Part shown: in pieces, positions 17,088-25,960 of the stretch | How positions within the stretch are numbered: position 1 is the first letter of the stretch | Layout: the number at the start of each line of letters is the position of its first letter | NCBI GenBank assembly: GCA_902541745.1 | Contig: CACBRW010000007.1 | Location: 1-43,419 of the forward strand | Length of the DNA: 43,419 bases | Direction of reading: 5' to 3' | Source of the DNA: an uncultured Pelagibacteraceae bacterium | Lineage (GTDB): Bacteria; Pseudomonadota; Alphaproteobacteria; Pelagibacterales; Pelagibacteraceae | The notes under the pieces: generated by a model | What the model was told of the DNA's origin: nothing | What the model saw: the letters and a program-made list of their open reading frames with translations, nothing else | Database searches by the model: none | Program-made: the position numbers and the translations under genes

Positions 17088-18052
17088 AAAATAAAAAATT
17101 TATACCCGATGCGCACAACGTAATTAATCTTCAAATTAAAGCTTTACAAAAATTAAAAAAAAATCTCAATAAATCTTTTAATGAAGCTGTAATTAAAATT
17201 GCAAAATGCCAATCAAAAGTAATCTTGTGTGGTGTTGGTAAAAGTGGTTTAATAGCATCTAAAATAGCTGCAACTCTTGCATCTGTTGGTACTCCCTCAT
17301 TTAGCTTAGCAGCTAGCGAGGCATCACACGGTGATCTTGGCATGATATCGAAAAATGATATTTTAATACTCATTAGCAACTCAGGACAAACAAGTGAGCT
17401 TAAAAATATTATAAAATATGCCAATAGAAATAAAATTCTATTAATAGGAGTTGTATCAAAAACTAACTCTATTTTATATAGAGCATCAGATATTAAGCTT
17501 TTAATTCCAGATGTTACTGAGGCCGGGGGAATAGTACCTACCTCGAGCACTACTACACAACTAGCTTTGGGTGACTCTTTAGCTATAGCCTCAATGAAAT
17601 ACAAAAAATTTAGCAAATTAGATTTTAAAGAATTACATCCTGCTGGCAGTCTTGGCGCTCAACTCAAAACAGTTGAGGATATAATGCTAACTGGAAATAA
17701 GATTCCCTTCGTACATGAAAATTTAAATATGAAAAAAGCTTTGCAAATATTAAGTAAAAAAAAATTAGGATTTTTACTAATACAAAATGCTAAAAAAATT
17801 ACTAAAGGTATCATAACAGATGGTCAAATCAGAAGATTTAATGAGAAAGAGAATAATTTATATGAATTAAATGTAAGAGAAATTATGACAAAAAATCCAA
17901 TTAGTGTGGATAAAGATCTTCTTGCGGTTAAAGCGCTAGCAATAATGAATGAAAAAAAGATTACTTCATTATGTGTTCACAATAAAAAAAACAAATTTAA
18001 AACAATTGGAATTTTACATATTCATACACTATTACAATCTAGCATTAGCTAA
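17084..18052 (+). CDS. kdsD: KpsF/GutQ family arabinose-5-phosphate isomerase
   Basis: This enzyme makes D-arabinose 5-phosphate from ribulose 5-phosphate, the first step to Kdo. It has an N-terminal SIS domain (CGVGKSGLIASKIAATLASVG, ISNSGQTSEL, TSSTTTQLALGD and the conserved FKELHPAGSLG near residue 185). Two CBS domains follow (VEDIML... and VREIMTKNPISV...). The ATG at 17084 overlaps the preceding stop and gives 322 residues; an ATG four codons earlier is possible. It precedes lptC with a one-base overlap, linking Kdo supply to lipopolysaccharide export. Confidence 0.93.
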   Translation: MKNKKFIPDAHNVINLQIKALQKLKKNLNKSFNEAVIKIAKCQSKVILCGVGKSGLIASKIAATLASVGTPSFSLAASEASHGDLGMISKNDILILISNSGQTSELKNIIKYANRNKILLIGVVSKTNSILYRASDIKLLIPDVTEAGGIVPTSSTTTQLALGDSLAIASMKYKKFSKLDFKELHPAGSLGAQLKTVEDIMLTGNKIPFVHENLNMKKALQILSKKKLGFLLIQNAKKITKGIITDGQIRRFNEKENNLYELNVREIMTKNPISVDKDLLAVKALAIMNEKKITSLCVHNKKNKFKTIGILHIHTLLQSSIS

Positions 18053-18630
18053 TGATTAAAATCAAAAATAAAAAATTAATAATACTAACGTTATCCTTAT
18101 TAATTTTTTTTTTTATTTATTTAAAATTCTTTAAATCAGAGGAAATAAATCAAGTGATTAAGGAAGAGGTTAAAGAAGAAAATTTTACTAACTCAAATAT
18201 AATTAAAGATATTAAATATTCATCAAAGGATTTAAAAGGAAACGAATATATTATCCTGGCAAAAGAAGGCGAAATAGATTTAAATAATAATGATATTATT
18301 TTTCTCAAAGAAGTTAATGCATATATCAAAATGATAAAAAGTAATGAGATAATTGCTATCGAGTCAGACTATGGAAAATACAATACTGTAAATTATGATA
18401 CGATTTTCTCAAAAAATGTCCAAATTAACTACTTGGATAATAAAATTATTGGAGAATATCTTGATTTTTCAATGGCTAAGAATAAGTTAATTATTTCAAA
18501 AAATGTAGTTTATACAAATTCAGAGAATGTTCTAAAGTCAGATGTTGTTGAATTGGATACAACTACACAAAATACAAAAATTTTTATGTATAATTCTGAA
18601 AAAAAAGTCAATATAGAAAGTCTGAAGTAA
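18052..18630 (+). CDS. lptC: LptC-like lipopolysaccharide export protein
   Basis: LptC is the inner-membrane-anchored periplasmic component that passes lipopolysaccharide from the LptBFG transporter to LptA. The 192-residue protein has one N-terminal membrane helix (about residues 8-26). A periplasmic domain of short beta-strand repeats follows (GNEYIILAKEGEIDLNN, FLKEVNAYI, SDYGKYNTVNYDTIFSKNV), the LptC/OstA fold pattern. Sequence identity to model LptC proteins is low, so the call rests on pattern and position between kdsD and lptB. No lptA lies between it and lptB. Confidence 0.78.
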   Translation: MIKIKNKKLIILTLSLLIFFFIYLKFFKSEEINQVIKEEVKEENFTNSNIIKDIKYSSKDLKGNEYIILAKEGEIDLNNNDIIFLKEVNAYIKMIKSNEIIAIESDYGKYNTVNYDTIFSKNVQINYLDNKIIGEYLDFSMAKNKLIISKNVVYTNSENVLKSDVVELDTTTQNTKIFMYNSEKKVNIESLK

Positions 18631-19407
18631 ATGGCCTTAATAAAAAAATTTAGAATTAAATCATATAAAAATCCAATTCCAATTATTTCTTTTGAAAATA
18701 TATCTCTTTCATATGGAAACAGATTAATATTAGATAATATAAATTTTAAAATCAATGAAGGTGAAATTTATGGAATGTTGGGTCCTAATGGTGTTGGAAA
18801 ATCAACAATATTTAACTTGATTACAGGTCTAATAGCTCCTGACAATGGTACGATTAAAATTAATAACAACGACGTCATAAATTATCCTATTTATCTTAGA
18901 ACAAAAAAATTTAAAGTTGGTTATGTTCCTCAATATGGAGGATACTTTAATGATCTAACTTTATATCAAAACCTAAAATCTATAGCTGAAATTGTAATTA
19001 ATAACAGTAAAGCTGAACATGATAAAATAAATGAATTAATAACAAAATTTGAACTTGAAAATTTAAAAAATATTAAAGCAAAGTTTTTATCTGGTGGTCA
19101 AAAAAAAAAATTGGTTATAGCAATGTCTCTACTAAGTGATCCGAAAGTACTTCTTTTAGATGAATGTTTTGCAGCTCTTGACGTTTTAACAATAAAAATG
19201 TTGCAAGAAATTATTGTTAATTTACAGAAAGAAAAACGCATTACCATTTGTATATGCGACCATCAAGCAAGAGATTTATTAGCTTGTGTTGATATTGCAA
19301 TGATTCTTAGTAATTGTAAAATTATTGCGGAGGGTTCTCCATCAGAGCTTGTAAATAATATTGAAGCAAAAAGTGCTTATTTTGGTGATTCATTTAGTTT
19401 TAAATAA
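18631..19407 (+). CDS. lptB: LptB-like ABC transporter ATPase
   Basis: This is the ATPase of the lipopolysaccharide exporter. Walker A GPNGVGKST is near residue 54, the Q-loop is YVPQYGGYF, the signature is LSGGQKKKL, Walker B is VLLLDECF and the H-loop is CDHQARDLL. Walker B ends DEC rather than the usual DEP, and the signature lacks the GGERRR form common in LptB, so the sequence is divergent. The 3' part VDIAMIL...IIAEGSPSELVNN is LptB-like. It begins at the base after the lptC stop. Without context it could be assigned only as an ABC ATPase. Confidence 0.8.
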   Translation: MALIKKFRIKSYKNPIPIISFENISLSYGNRLILDNINFKINEGEIYGMLGPNGVGKSTIFNLITGLIAPDNGTIKINNNDVINYPIYLRTKKFKVGYVPQYGGYFNDLTLYQNLKSIAEIVINNSKAEHDKINELITKFELENLKNIKAKFLSGGQKKKLVIAMSLLSDPKVLLLDECFAALDVLTIKMLQEIIVNLQKEKRITICICDHQARDLLACVDIAMILSNCKIIAEGSPSELVNNIEAKSAYFGDSFSFK

Positions 19408-19416
19408 AAAAACATA

Positions 19417-20748
19417 ATGCCAAATACAATTACAATTAAAAAAAAAATAAATAATTTTAACAATACGATTCTAGTCCCGGGTGATAAAAGTTTAAGTATA
19501 AGATGGGTTTTATTTTCTTCTATTGGAACTGGAGTATCTAAAGCCAAAAATTTACTTATGTCGGAAGATGTAATTGCAGCAATAAATGCAATTAAAAAAT
19601 TAGGCATAAAAGTTATTTTTAAAAAAAATGAAACAAAAATATATGGTAGAGGAATTAAAGGGTTTAAATATAAAAAAAATTTAGAAATAAATGCTCAAAA
19701 TTCTGGTACATTAGGAAGATTAATACTTGGACTGTTAATAGATACACCATTTCCAATTACATTAGTTGGTGATAAAAGTTTATCAAAAAGAGATTTTAAA
19801 AGGATTTCTGATCCATTAAGTAAGTTTGGAGCAAATTTTAAACTAAAAAATAATAAACATCTTCCACTCAAAATTATAGGCTCGTCTAATTTAAACTCAA
19901 TAAAATACTTTGAAAAAAAAGGATCTGCTCAATGTAAAAGTTCGGTAATTTTTGGAGCTATGAAAGCTAACGGTACGACAATTATCAAAGCAAAACAATC
20001 AAGGGACCATACAGAGCTACTTTGCAAATACCTTGGATTACCAATCTCAATAAAAAAGAAAAAAAAATATGACGAGATAAAAATTAAAAAAATTAATTCG
20101 ATAAAAAATATTAATTACAATATACCCTCAGATATAAGTTCAAGTGCTTTTTTTATTGTTCTAACTGTATTATCAAAAAATTCAAAATTAATTATTAAAG
20201 ATGTAAACATTAATCCATCTAGGACTGGTATTATTTCTATTTTGAAAAAAATGGGTGCTGAAATAATTCTTAAAAATTTACAAATTTACAAAGGAGAAAA
20301 AAAAGCTGATATTGAAGTGAAAAGTTGTGATAAACTCAAAGCTATTAATTGCCCAGCAAAATTTAATAGTGGAGCTATAGATGAATTTTTAGTAATTTTT
20401 TTAGTAGCTGCAAAAGCTAACGGTTTGTCTTATTTTAAAGATCTTGGTGAACTTAATCAAAAAGAAAGTCCAAGATTAAAATGGGCCGAAAAAATATTAA
20501 ATAAAATGGGAGTTAAAACAATTTCAACAAAAGACAGTATTAAAATATTTGGAAATCCCAATTTAAATATTGATAAAAAAATTATTATAAAAAATTACTT
20601 GAAAGATCATAGAGTATTTATGACAAGTGTTGTAGCAGCCCTATCTTTTGGAGGTAAGTGGACTATTCATGATAAAGACTCTATAAAAACATCTTTCCCA
20701 AATTTTTTAGAAACTATAGAAAAAATTAAAAATAATATAAATGATTAA
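19417..20748 (+). CDS. aroA: 3-phosphoshikimate 1-carboxyvinyltransferase (EPSP synthase)
   Basis: AroA joins shikimate 3-phosphate and phosphoenolpyruvate in the chorismate pathway. The 443-residue protein has PGDKSLSIRW at the N-terminus (Lys binding both substrates), NSGTLGRLILGLL near residue 95, GDKSLSKRDFKRI, GSAQCKSSVIFGAM, DISSSAFFIV, the D-E pair in AIDEFLVIFLVAA, and ELNQKESPRLKWAEK. It overlaps cmk by eight bases. The order aroA-cmk-rpsA-ihfB is widespread in proteobacteria. Confidence 0.94.
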   Translation: MPNTITIKKKINNFNNTILVPGDKSLSIRWVLFSSIGTGVSKAKNLLMSEDVIAAINAIKKLGIKVIFKKNETKIYGRGIKGFKYKKNLEINAQNSGTLGRLILGLLIDTPFPITLVGDKSLSKRDFKRISDPLSKFGANFKLKNNKHLPLKIIGSSNLNSIKYFEKKGSAQCKSSVIFGAMKANGTTIIKAKQSRDHTELLCKYLGLPISIKKKKKYDEIKIKKINSIKNINYNIPSDISSSAFFIVLTVLSKNSKLIIKDVNINPSRTGIISILKKMGAEIILKNLQIYKGEKKADIEVKSCDKLKAINCPAKFNSGAIDEFLVIFLVAAKANGLSYFKDLGELNQKESPRLKWAEKILNKMGVKTISTKDSIKIFGNPNLNIDKKIIIKNYLKDHRVFMTSVVAALSFGGKWTIHDKDSIKTSFPNFLETIEKIKNNIND

Positions 20749-21397
20749 AAGAAAAAATATTTTAAAGATAGCTATAGACTCACCAGCAGCAGCTGGTGCT
20801 GGGACTTTGGCAAAAGCTATATCAAAGCATTATAATTTGATTTACATTGATACTGGTAAAATATATCGTTTTATAGCTTATAATAAATTAAAAAAACCAG
20901 GTAAGTTTAGTATTAATTTCATTAAAAAAAAAATTAAAAACTTAAAAATAAAAGAGCTTAATAATAAAAAACTATTATCTGATGAAGTGGGAACAGAAGC
21001 ATCAAAAATTGCAAAAAACAATAATATAAGAAAGCTAATTCATTCTTTTCAAACTAACTTTGCTTATAATCCACCAGTAAATTATAAAGGATCTTGTCTT
21101 GATGGAAGAGACATTACATATAAAATTGTTCCTGATGCTGACTTTAAGTTTTTTATAACTGCGAATTTAAAGACCAGAGCTAAAAGAAGATATAAAGAAC
21201 TAAAAGGACTTAAAAAGTCAATAACTTACAAAGAAGTCCTTAAAAGTGTGAAAAATAGGGATAAAAGTGACTATAATCGTAAGATTTCTCCTTTAAAGAA
21301 AACAAAAGATTCTATGTTGATAAACACGACAAAGTTATCTAAAAGATCGTGTTTTTTAAAAATAAAAAAAATTATAGACAGGAAATTAAATATTTAA
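20741..21397 (+). CDS. cmk: Cytidylate kinase with altered Walker A
   Basis: The enzyme phosphorylates CMP and dCMP to the diphosphates. Family blocks are clear: YIDTGKIYRF near residue 37, SCLDGRDITYKIVPDAD, FFITANLKTRAKRR (the lid arginines), NRDKSDYNRKISPLK and MLINTTKLS. The position between aroA and rpsA is also diagnostic. The P-loop is unusual: where E. coli Cmk has GPSGAGKGT, this protein has SPAAAGAGT (residues 14-22), so the Walker A lysine is Ala20. The stop shares a base with the rpsA start (TAATG). Confidence 0.9.
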   Translation: MIKRKNILKIAIDSPAAAGAGTLAKAISKHYNLIYIDTGKIYRFIAYNKLKKPGKFSINFIKKKIKNLKIKELNNKKLLSDEVGTEASKIAKNNNIRKLIHSFQTNFAYNPPVNYKGSCLDGRDITYKIVPDADFKFFITANLKTRAKRRYKELKGLKKSITYKEVLKSVKNRDKSDYNRKISPLKKTKDSMLINTTKLSKRSCFLKIKKIIDRKLNI

Positions 21398-23125
21398 TGG
21401 AAATTTATAAAGACTTATCAAGCCCAACATCTCAAGAATTCGAAAAGCTACTCAATAGCCAATTATCAAAAGTAAACATAGAAGAAGGTAAAATTATTGA
21501 GGGTAAAATCAATAAGATTACAGAAAAATTTGTTTTCTTATTTGTTGAGGGGCTTAAATCAGAACCAATTTTGGATATAAACGAATTAAAGAGTATGGGT
21601 CTCTCAGAAAAAATAAAGGAAGGAGAGACTATATCTGTCCTATTAGAAAAAATTGAAGATAAAAACGGTGAAGTCATTGTTTCAGCCAGTAAAGCACAAA
21701 AAATTAAAGGTTGGGATAAACTAGTTGAAGCTTATGAAAAAAAATGAACCTATTATGGGTAAAATTACTTCTAAATGTAAAGGAGGGTGTATCGTTGAGC
21801 ATATTGATACTGGATCATTAATGTTTTTACCTGGATCTCAGATAAGTGATAAACCACTTAAAGATATTAGTCACCTAATGAATGAGCCTCAAAAATTTGC
21901 CTTAATAAAATTAGATAAAGTTAGAGGTAATGCATGTGTATCTAGAAGAGAAATTATTTCCTCGTTTAAAAAAGAGGATAAAGCAAAAATAATCGAAAAA
22001 TATAAAATAGGAGACATAATTAAAAATGCAGAGGTTAAAGGATATAGCTCATTTGGTTGCTTCTTTAACGTAAATGGTGAGTTAGATGTTTTAGTTCATT
22101 TACAAGAAATATCCTACTCAAGAGTAAATCATCCTGATGAAGTCTTCAATATTGGTGAAAAGCATGATCTAAAAGTCATAAGTGTTGATAAAGAAAAATT
22201 ACAAGTAGGTTGCTCAGTAAAACAATTATCCCCAGATCCCTTTGAACATATTGAAAACTATGAATTAAATAAAATTTACAAAGTAAAAGTCGTAAAGATT
22301 ATGGACTTTGGTGCATTTTGTGAATTAGAACCAGGTTTAACTACGCTTCTACACTCAAGCGAACTAAGCTGGACTAAAAAAAATATTTCAGCAAAGAAAA
22401 TGTTTAAAATTGGAGATGAAATAGATTGCGTAATTACAGAAATTGATAAAGATAAAAGAAGAGTGGCTATTTCTCACAGATTAACACAGGATAATCCTTT
22501 TGAAAGTTTTCAAAAAAAATATCCAGTTAATAGCATTATAGAGGGTGAAGTTGTAAATAAAAATGAATATTCATTATTTGTGAAAATAAATGAATTTGAT
22601 ATAGACGCATTCTTACATTGTAATGATTTAACATATTCAAATAATGGTGAAGAAGAATTAGAAAAATTTAAAAAAGGTGAAAAAATTAAAGTAAAAGTTC
22701 TTGAAATAAAAACATCGGATCAAAAAATTAGAGTTGGTTTAAAACAAACTCAACCAGATCCTTTCGATTGGTTTAAAAATAAAAATAAAAATCAAATAAT
22801 TACAGTTAAAGTTATTTCTACTGACAATAAGGGTTTAACAGTCCGTCCTGAAGGATGTGAAATGGATTTTCAGATTAAAAAATCTGCAATAGCTATTAAT
22901 GCAGCTGACGCCAGACCAAACAGATGGACTGGTGGTGAAAAACTAGATTGTGCAATAGCAGATCTTGATTTAAATAAAAGAAAAGTTACACTAAGTATCA
23001 AGCTTCTTGAAGAAATAGAAAAAAAAGAAGCCTTAGAAAAATATGGGTCAGAGGGATCAGGTAAAAACCTTCCTTTTTCATCATTATCAGAAGATCTGAA
23101 AAAAAAAGAAGAAGAAAAAGAATAA
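21397..23125 (+). CDS. rpsA: 30S ribosomal protein S1 (one frameshift)
   Basis: S1 unfolds and docks mRNA on the small subunit. The ATG at 21397 overlaps the cmk stop. The first S1-type domain (EGKIIEGKINKITEKFVFLFV) lies in one frame up to an A8 run at 21737-21744. Removing one A there continues directly into GKITSKCKGGCIVEHI and the later S1 repeats. The later repeats include FGCFFNVNGELDVLVH, FGAFCELEPGLTTLLHSSELSW and NEYSLFVKINEFDIDAFLH. The corrected length is about 575 residues with up to six S1 domains, as in E. coli. Confidence 0.92.
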
Positions 23126-23141
23126 TTGAAAAAGTAATAAA

Positions 23142-23432
23142 TTGGCGATTGTAAAATCAAAGCTTTTAAAACAACTATCAAACAATTATCCAAATTTCTT
23201 AAAAAGAGATCTAGAAAAATTCACAAATATAATATTAGATGAAATAAAAAGAGCTCTTAAACGAGGGGACAGAGTAGAGCTTAGAGGTTTTGGTGTATTT
23301 TCCACAAATATTCAAAAAGCCCGGATTTCAAGAAATCCTAAAACTGGAGAAAAAGTTAATACTCCAGAAAAAAGAACAATTCACTTTAAAATGTCAAAAG
23401 ACTTGTTTAAAAAAATAAATAATGAAGAATAA
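23142..23432 (+). CDS. ihfB: Integration host factor subunit beta
   Basis: This is a DNA-bending HU/IHF family protein of 96 residues. The core RGDRVELRGFGVFSTNIQKARISRNPKTGEKV (about residues 42-72) contains the GFGxF and RNPxTGE motifs; the proline that intercalates into DNA is in RNPKTG. IHF-beta rather than HU is inferred from its place directly after rpsA. The start is TTG at 23142 (reading M-A-I-V-K), 16 bases after the rpsA stop. The end overlaps pyrF by 11 bases. Confidence 0.88.
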   Translation: MAIVKSKLLKQLSNNYPNFLKRDLEKFTNIILDEIKRALKRGDRVELRGFGVFSTNIQKARISRNPKTGEKVNTPEKRTIHFKMSKDLFKKINNEE

Positions 23433-24114
23433 ATGTATATTTGTTGCTTGTGATACTTCAAATCTAAATGAAATAAACAAAATAATAAATCAAACTAATT
23501 CAAATAAATTAAAAATAATCCCTAAATTTGGCCTTCAATTCTTTTATTCGAAGAATGGACGAAAATTTTTAGAGAAATTTAAAAAAGATTTTTGGTTAGA
23601 TTTAAAGATAAATGATATACCCCAAACTGCATTATCTGCCATAGACAGTTTAAAAGATTTAAAAAAATGTAAATACATAACAGTTCATGTAAATGGTGGT
23701 TTGGATATGCTTAAATCAATAAAAAAAAAGGCAAGGAAAATAAATAAAAATTTAAAAGTTTTAGGGGTTACAATTTTAACAAGTCTAAATAATAAATCTC
23801 TTAGAGAAATAGGTCATACAAAAAATGTAACGCAATTAGTTTTAAGGCAAGCAGAATTAATAAAAAAATCAGGATGTGACGGTATAGTTTGTTCTGCGCA
23901 AGAGGCTTTGATGGTTCGTAGAAAATATAAAAATTTCTTAATAATAACTCCAGGAATAAGATTGCCTGGTGATAGTTCAAATGATCAAATGAGAATTATG
24001 ACGCCTAAACAAGCTTTCAAAAATAAGGTTTCTGGTATTGTTATAGGAAGATCTCTTACAAAAGGTAATATAAAAAATAATACCATGAAACTTATTGATC
24101 ATTTAAATAAATGA
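23422..24114 (+). CDS. pyrF: Orotidine 5'-phosphate decarboxylase
   Basis: PyrF makes UMP from OMP. The catalytic array appears as DFWLDLKINDIPQT (Asp-x-Lys-x-x-Asp, about residue 58), lying where the family has FxDxKxxDIPxT. VHVNGG, CDGIVCSAQEA, TPGIRLPGDSSNDQMRIMTP and IVIGRSLT complete the TIM barrel. It has 230 residues. It overlaps ihfB upstream and trpF downstream (ATGA), so it is part of the long rightward operon. Confidence 0.94.
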   Translation: MKNKCIFVACDTSNLNEINKIINQTNSNKLKIIPKFGLQFFYSKNGRKFLEKFKKDFWLDLKINDIPQTALSAIDSLKDLKKCKYITVHVNGGLDMLKSIKKKARKINKNLKVLGVTILTSLNNKSLREIGHTKNVTQLVLRQAELIKKSGCDGIVCSAQEALMVRRKYKNFLIITPGIRLPGDSSNDQMRIMTPKQAFKNKVSGIVIGRSLTKGNIKNNTMKLIDHLNK

Positions 24115-24741
24115 TCAAGGGTTGTAAAATTTGTGGTGTAAAAGACTCTGATACTTTAAATTACATAATTAATCATCCCCATCCTCCAAAATTTATTGGC
24201 TTCATTTGTAATTACCCAAAAAGCTCAAGATATGTCGAACTTAACTCTCTAAAAAAAATTATTAAATGTTAAAAAAAACAAAAGTGAATTTGTTGCTATT
24301 TTAGTGAACCCTAACAATAAAATTTTAGAAGAAATAAAAAGTTTACCTTTTGATTATTATCAATTATATGACTGCACACCTGATATCATTAAAAGTATAA
24401 AACAAAAATATCAAAAGAAGATTATTACAGCTTTAACAATAAAAGATGAATCTGATGTTCTTAGGTATAAGTCATTTACTAAAGTAACAGATATCTATTT
24501 ATTTGATAGTAAAGGTTATGAAAAAAGTAAGAGCTTTGATCACAACTTGATAAAAAATATCAAATTAAACAAGGAATTAATGCTAGCTGGTAATATAAAA
24601 TTCGATGATAATATAAAAAATTATGAAAAAATTGCTAATTATTTAGATTTGTCTGGAGGCTTAGAAACTTCTGGATTAAAAGATATATCCAAAATAAATA
24701 TTTTTTTAAACAACTTAAATGAATTAAAAAATGAAACTTAA
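24111..24741 (+). CDS. trpF: Phosphoribosylanthranilate isomerase (one frameshift)
   Basis: TrpF catalyses the Amadori isomerisation in tryptophan synthesis. The ATG at 24111 overlaps the pyrF stop and gives KGCKICGVKDSDTLNYI, with the catalytic Cys in KICG, followed by FIGFICNYPKSSRYVEL. The frame breaks at an A8 run at 24251-24258. Removing one A continues into LLNVKKNKSEFVAILVNPNN, YYQLYDC, LMLAGNIK and LDLSGGLETSGLKD (the catalytic Asp is normally in the first DxSSGVE-like motif). The corrected length is about 209 residues. It overlaps trpB by 11 bases. Confidence 0.9.
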
Positions 24742-25960
24742 AAAAAAAATTCCTTTAATTGATCAGCATGATCGTTACGGTTTTTGGGGTGGTAAATTTG
24801 GAGGAAGTTTTATTCCTGAAACTTTAAAAAAACCTGTAGAAGATCTAACACGGGAGTTTTCAAAATTAAGAAATAATAAGAAATTTTTAAAAAAGAGAGA
24901 TTATTACTTTAAGAATTATATAGGATCACCTACATCTTTTTTAAAATTAAACAATTTATCCCATCATTTAGGTGGTGCTCAAATATGGGCAAAGGTTGTA
25001 TCAGAAGCTAATGGTGGTGCCCACAAAATATACAATGCAACTGTTCACGCCTTAATTTGCAAATCTATGGGGAAAAAATATATAGTTGGTGACACTGGCG
25101 CTGGTTATGCTGGCAAAATGTTGAGTATGGCAGCTAAGAAATTTGGTCTTAAATGTAAAATTTTCATGGGTGCAAAAGACATTAAGAGACAAAAACCAAA
25201 TTGCGATGCTATGAGAAAAAATGGTGCTGAAATAGTTCCTGTATATTCAGGCAGTCAAACCTTAGTGGATGCAGTCAGTGAATGTATGAGATATTGGGTA
25301 TCAAATTGTGATACTACACATATGTGTGTTGGAAGTACCGTTGGTCCAAATATATTTGTAAAAATTTGTGGATGGAGTACTGCACAAATTTCACGAGAAT
25401 TAAAAATTCAAATTGAGGAAGAGTTCAACAAAATTCCAAAAAAAATAAAATTAATTAACTGTGTAGGCGGTGGAAGTTCAGCATACGGTTTTTGGAGCGA
25501 ATTTATAGATTTTAAAAAATCTCAGATTGAATTAATTGGTGTTGAAGCTGGAGGTCCAAAAAAATCAAAACTGCATGCCGCTCCTTTAAGTAGAAATGCT
25601 AAAATTGGAATTTTACATGGTGCAGCTTCTTATGTTTGTCAAAACAATGAAGGTCAAATAAATGATACTGAGTCTATAAGTGCCGGATTAGATTACCCAG
25701 GCGTCAGTCCAATACATTGTTTTTTAAAAGATACAAAACGAGCAAGATATACTTATGCAACAGATGAAGAAGCACTCAAAGCACATGTAATGGTAACTAA
25801 ATTCGAAAAACTTAATCCAAGTTTAGAACCTAGCCATGCATTTGCTGAGGCAATAAAAATTGCTCCAAAGTTAAGTAAAGATACAATAATAATTGTTAAC
25901 TCTTGTGGTGATGCTAAAAAAGATAGAGATATTTTAAGAGAGAGACTGGGTAAAAATTAA
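24731..25960 (+). CDS. trpB: Tryptophan synthase beta chain
   Basis: TrpB makes tryptophan from indole and serine using PLP. The 409-residue protein has FGGSFIPETL, the PLP Lys in NGGAHKIYNA (about residue 95), GDTGAGYAGKM, the phosphate-binding loop CVGGGSSAYG, AGLDYPGVSP and SHAFAEA. The motif usually written ExTGAGQHG appears here as DTGAGYAGK. The gene joins trpA through TAATG. Confidence 0.96.
   Translation: MKLKKKIPLIDQHDRYGFWGGKFGGSFIPETLKKPVEDLTREFSKLRNNKKFLKKRDYYFKNYIGSPTSFLKLNNLSHHLGGAQIWAKVVSEANGGAHKIYNATVHALICKSMGKKYIVGDTGAGYAGKMLSMAAKKFGLKCKIFMGAKDIKRQKPNCDAMRKNGAEIVPVYSGSQTLVDAVSECMRYWVSNCDTTHMCVGSTVGPNIFVKICGWSTAQISRELKIQIEEEFNKIPKKIKLINCVGGGSSAYGFWSEFIDFKKSQIELIGVEAGGPKKSKLHAAPLSRNAKIGILHGAASYVCQNNEGQINDTESISAGLDYPGVSPIHCFLKDTKRARYTYATDEEALKAHVMVTKFEKLNPSLEPSHAFAEAIKIAPKLSKDTIIIVNSCGDAKKDRDILRERLGKN

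Noticed and set aside
17131-17616. 161-codon open frame on the minus strand
   Set aside because: It lies fully antisense to the SIS domain of kdsD and shows no independent motif.
22870-23193. 107-codon open frame on the minus strand
   Set aside because: It is antisense to the end of rpsA and to the ihfB start; its Phe/Ser-rich content is a shadow of Lys/Glu-rich coding sequence.
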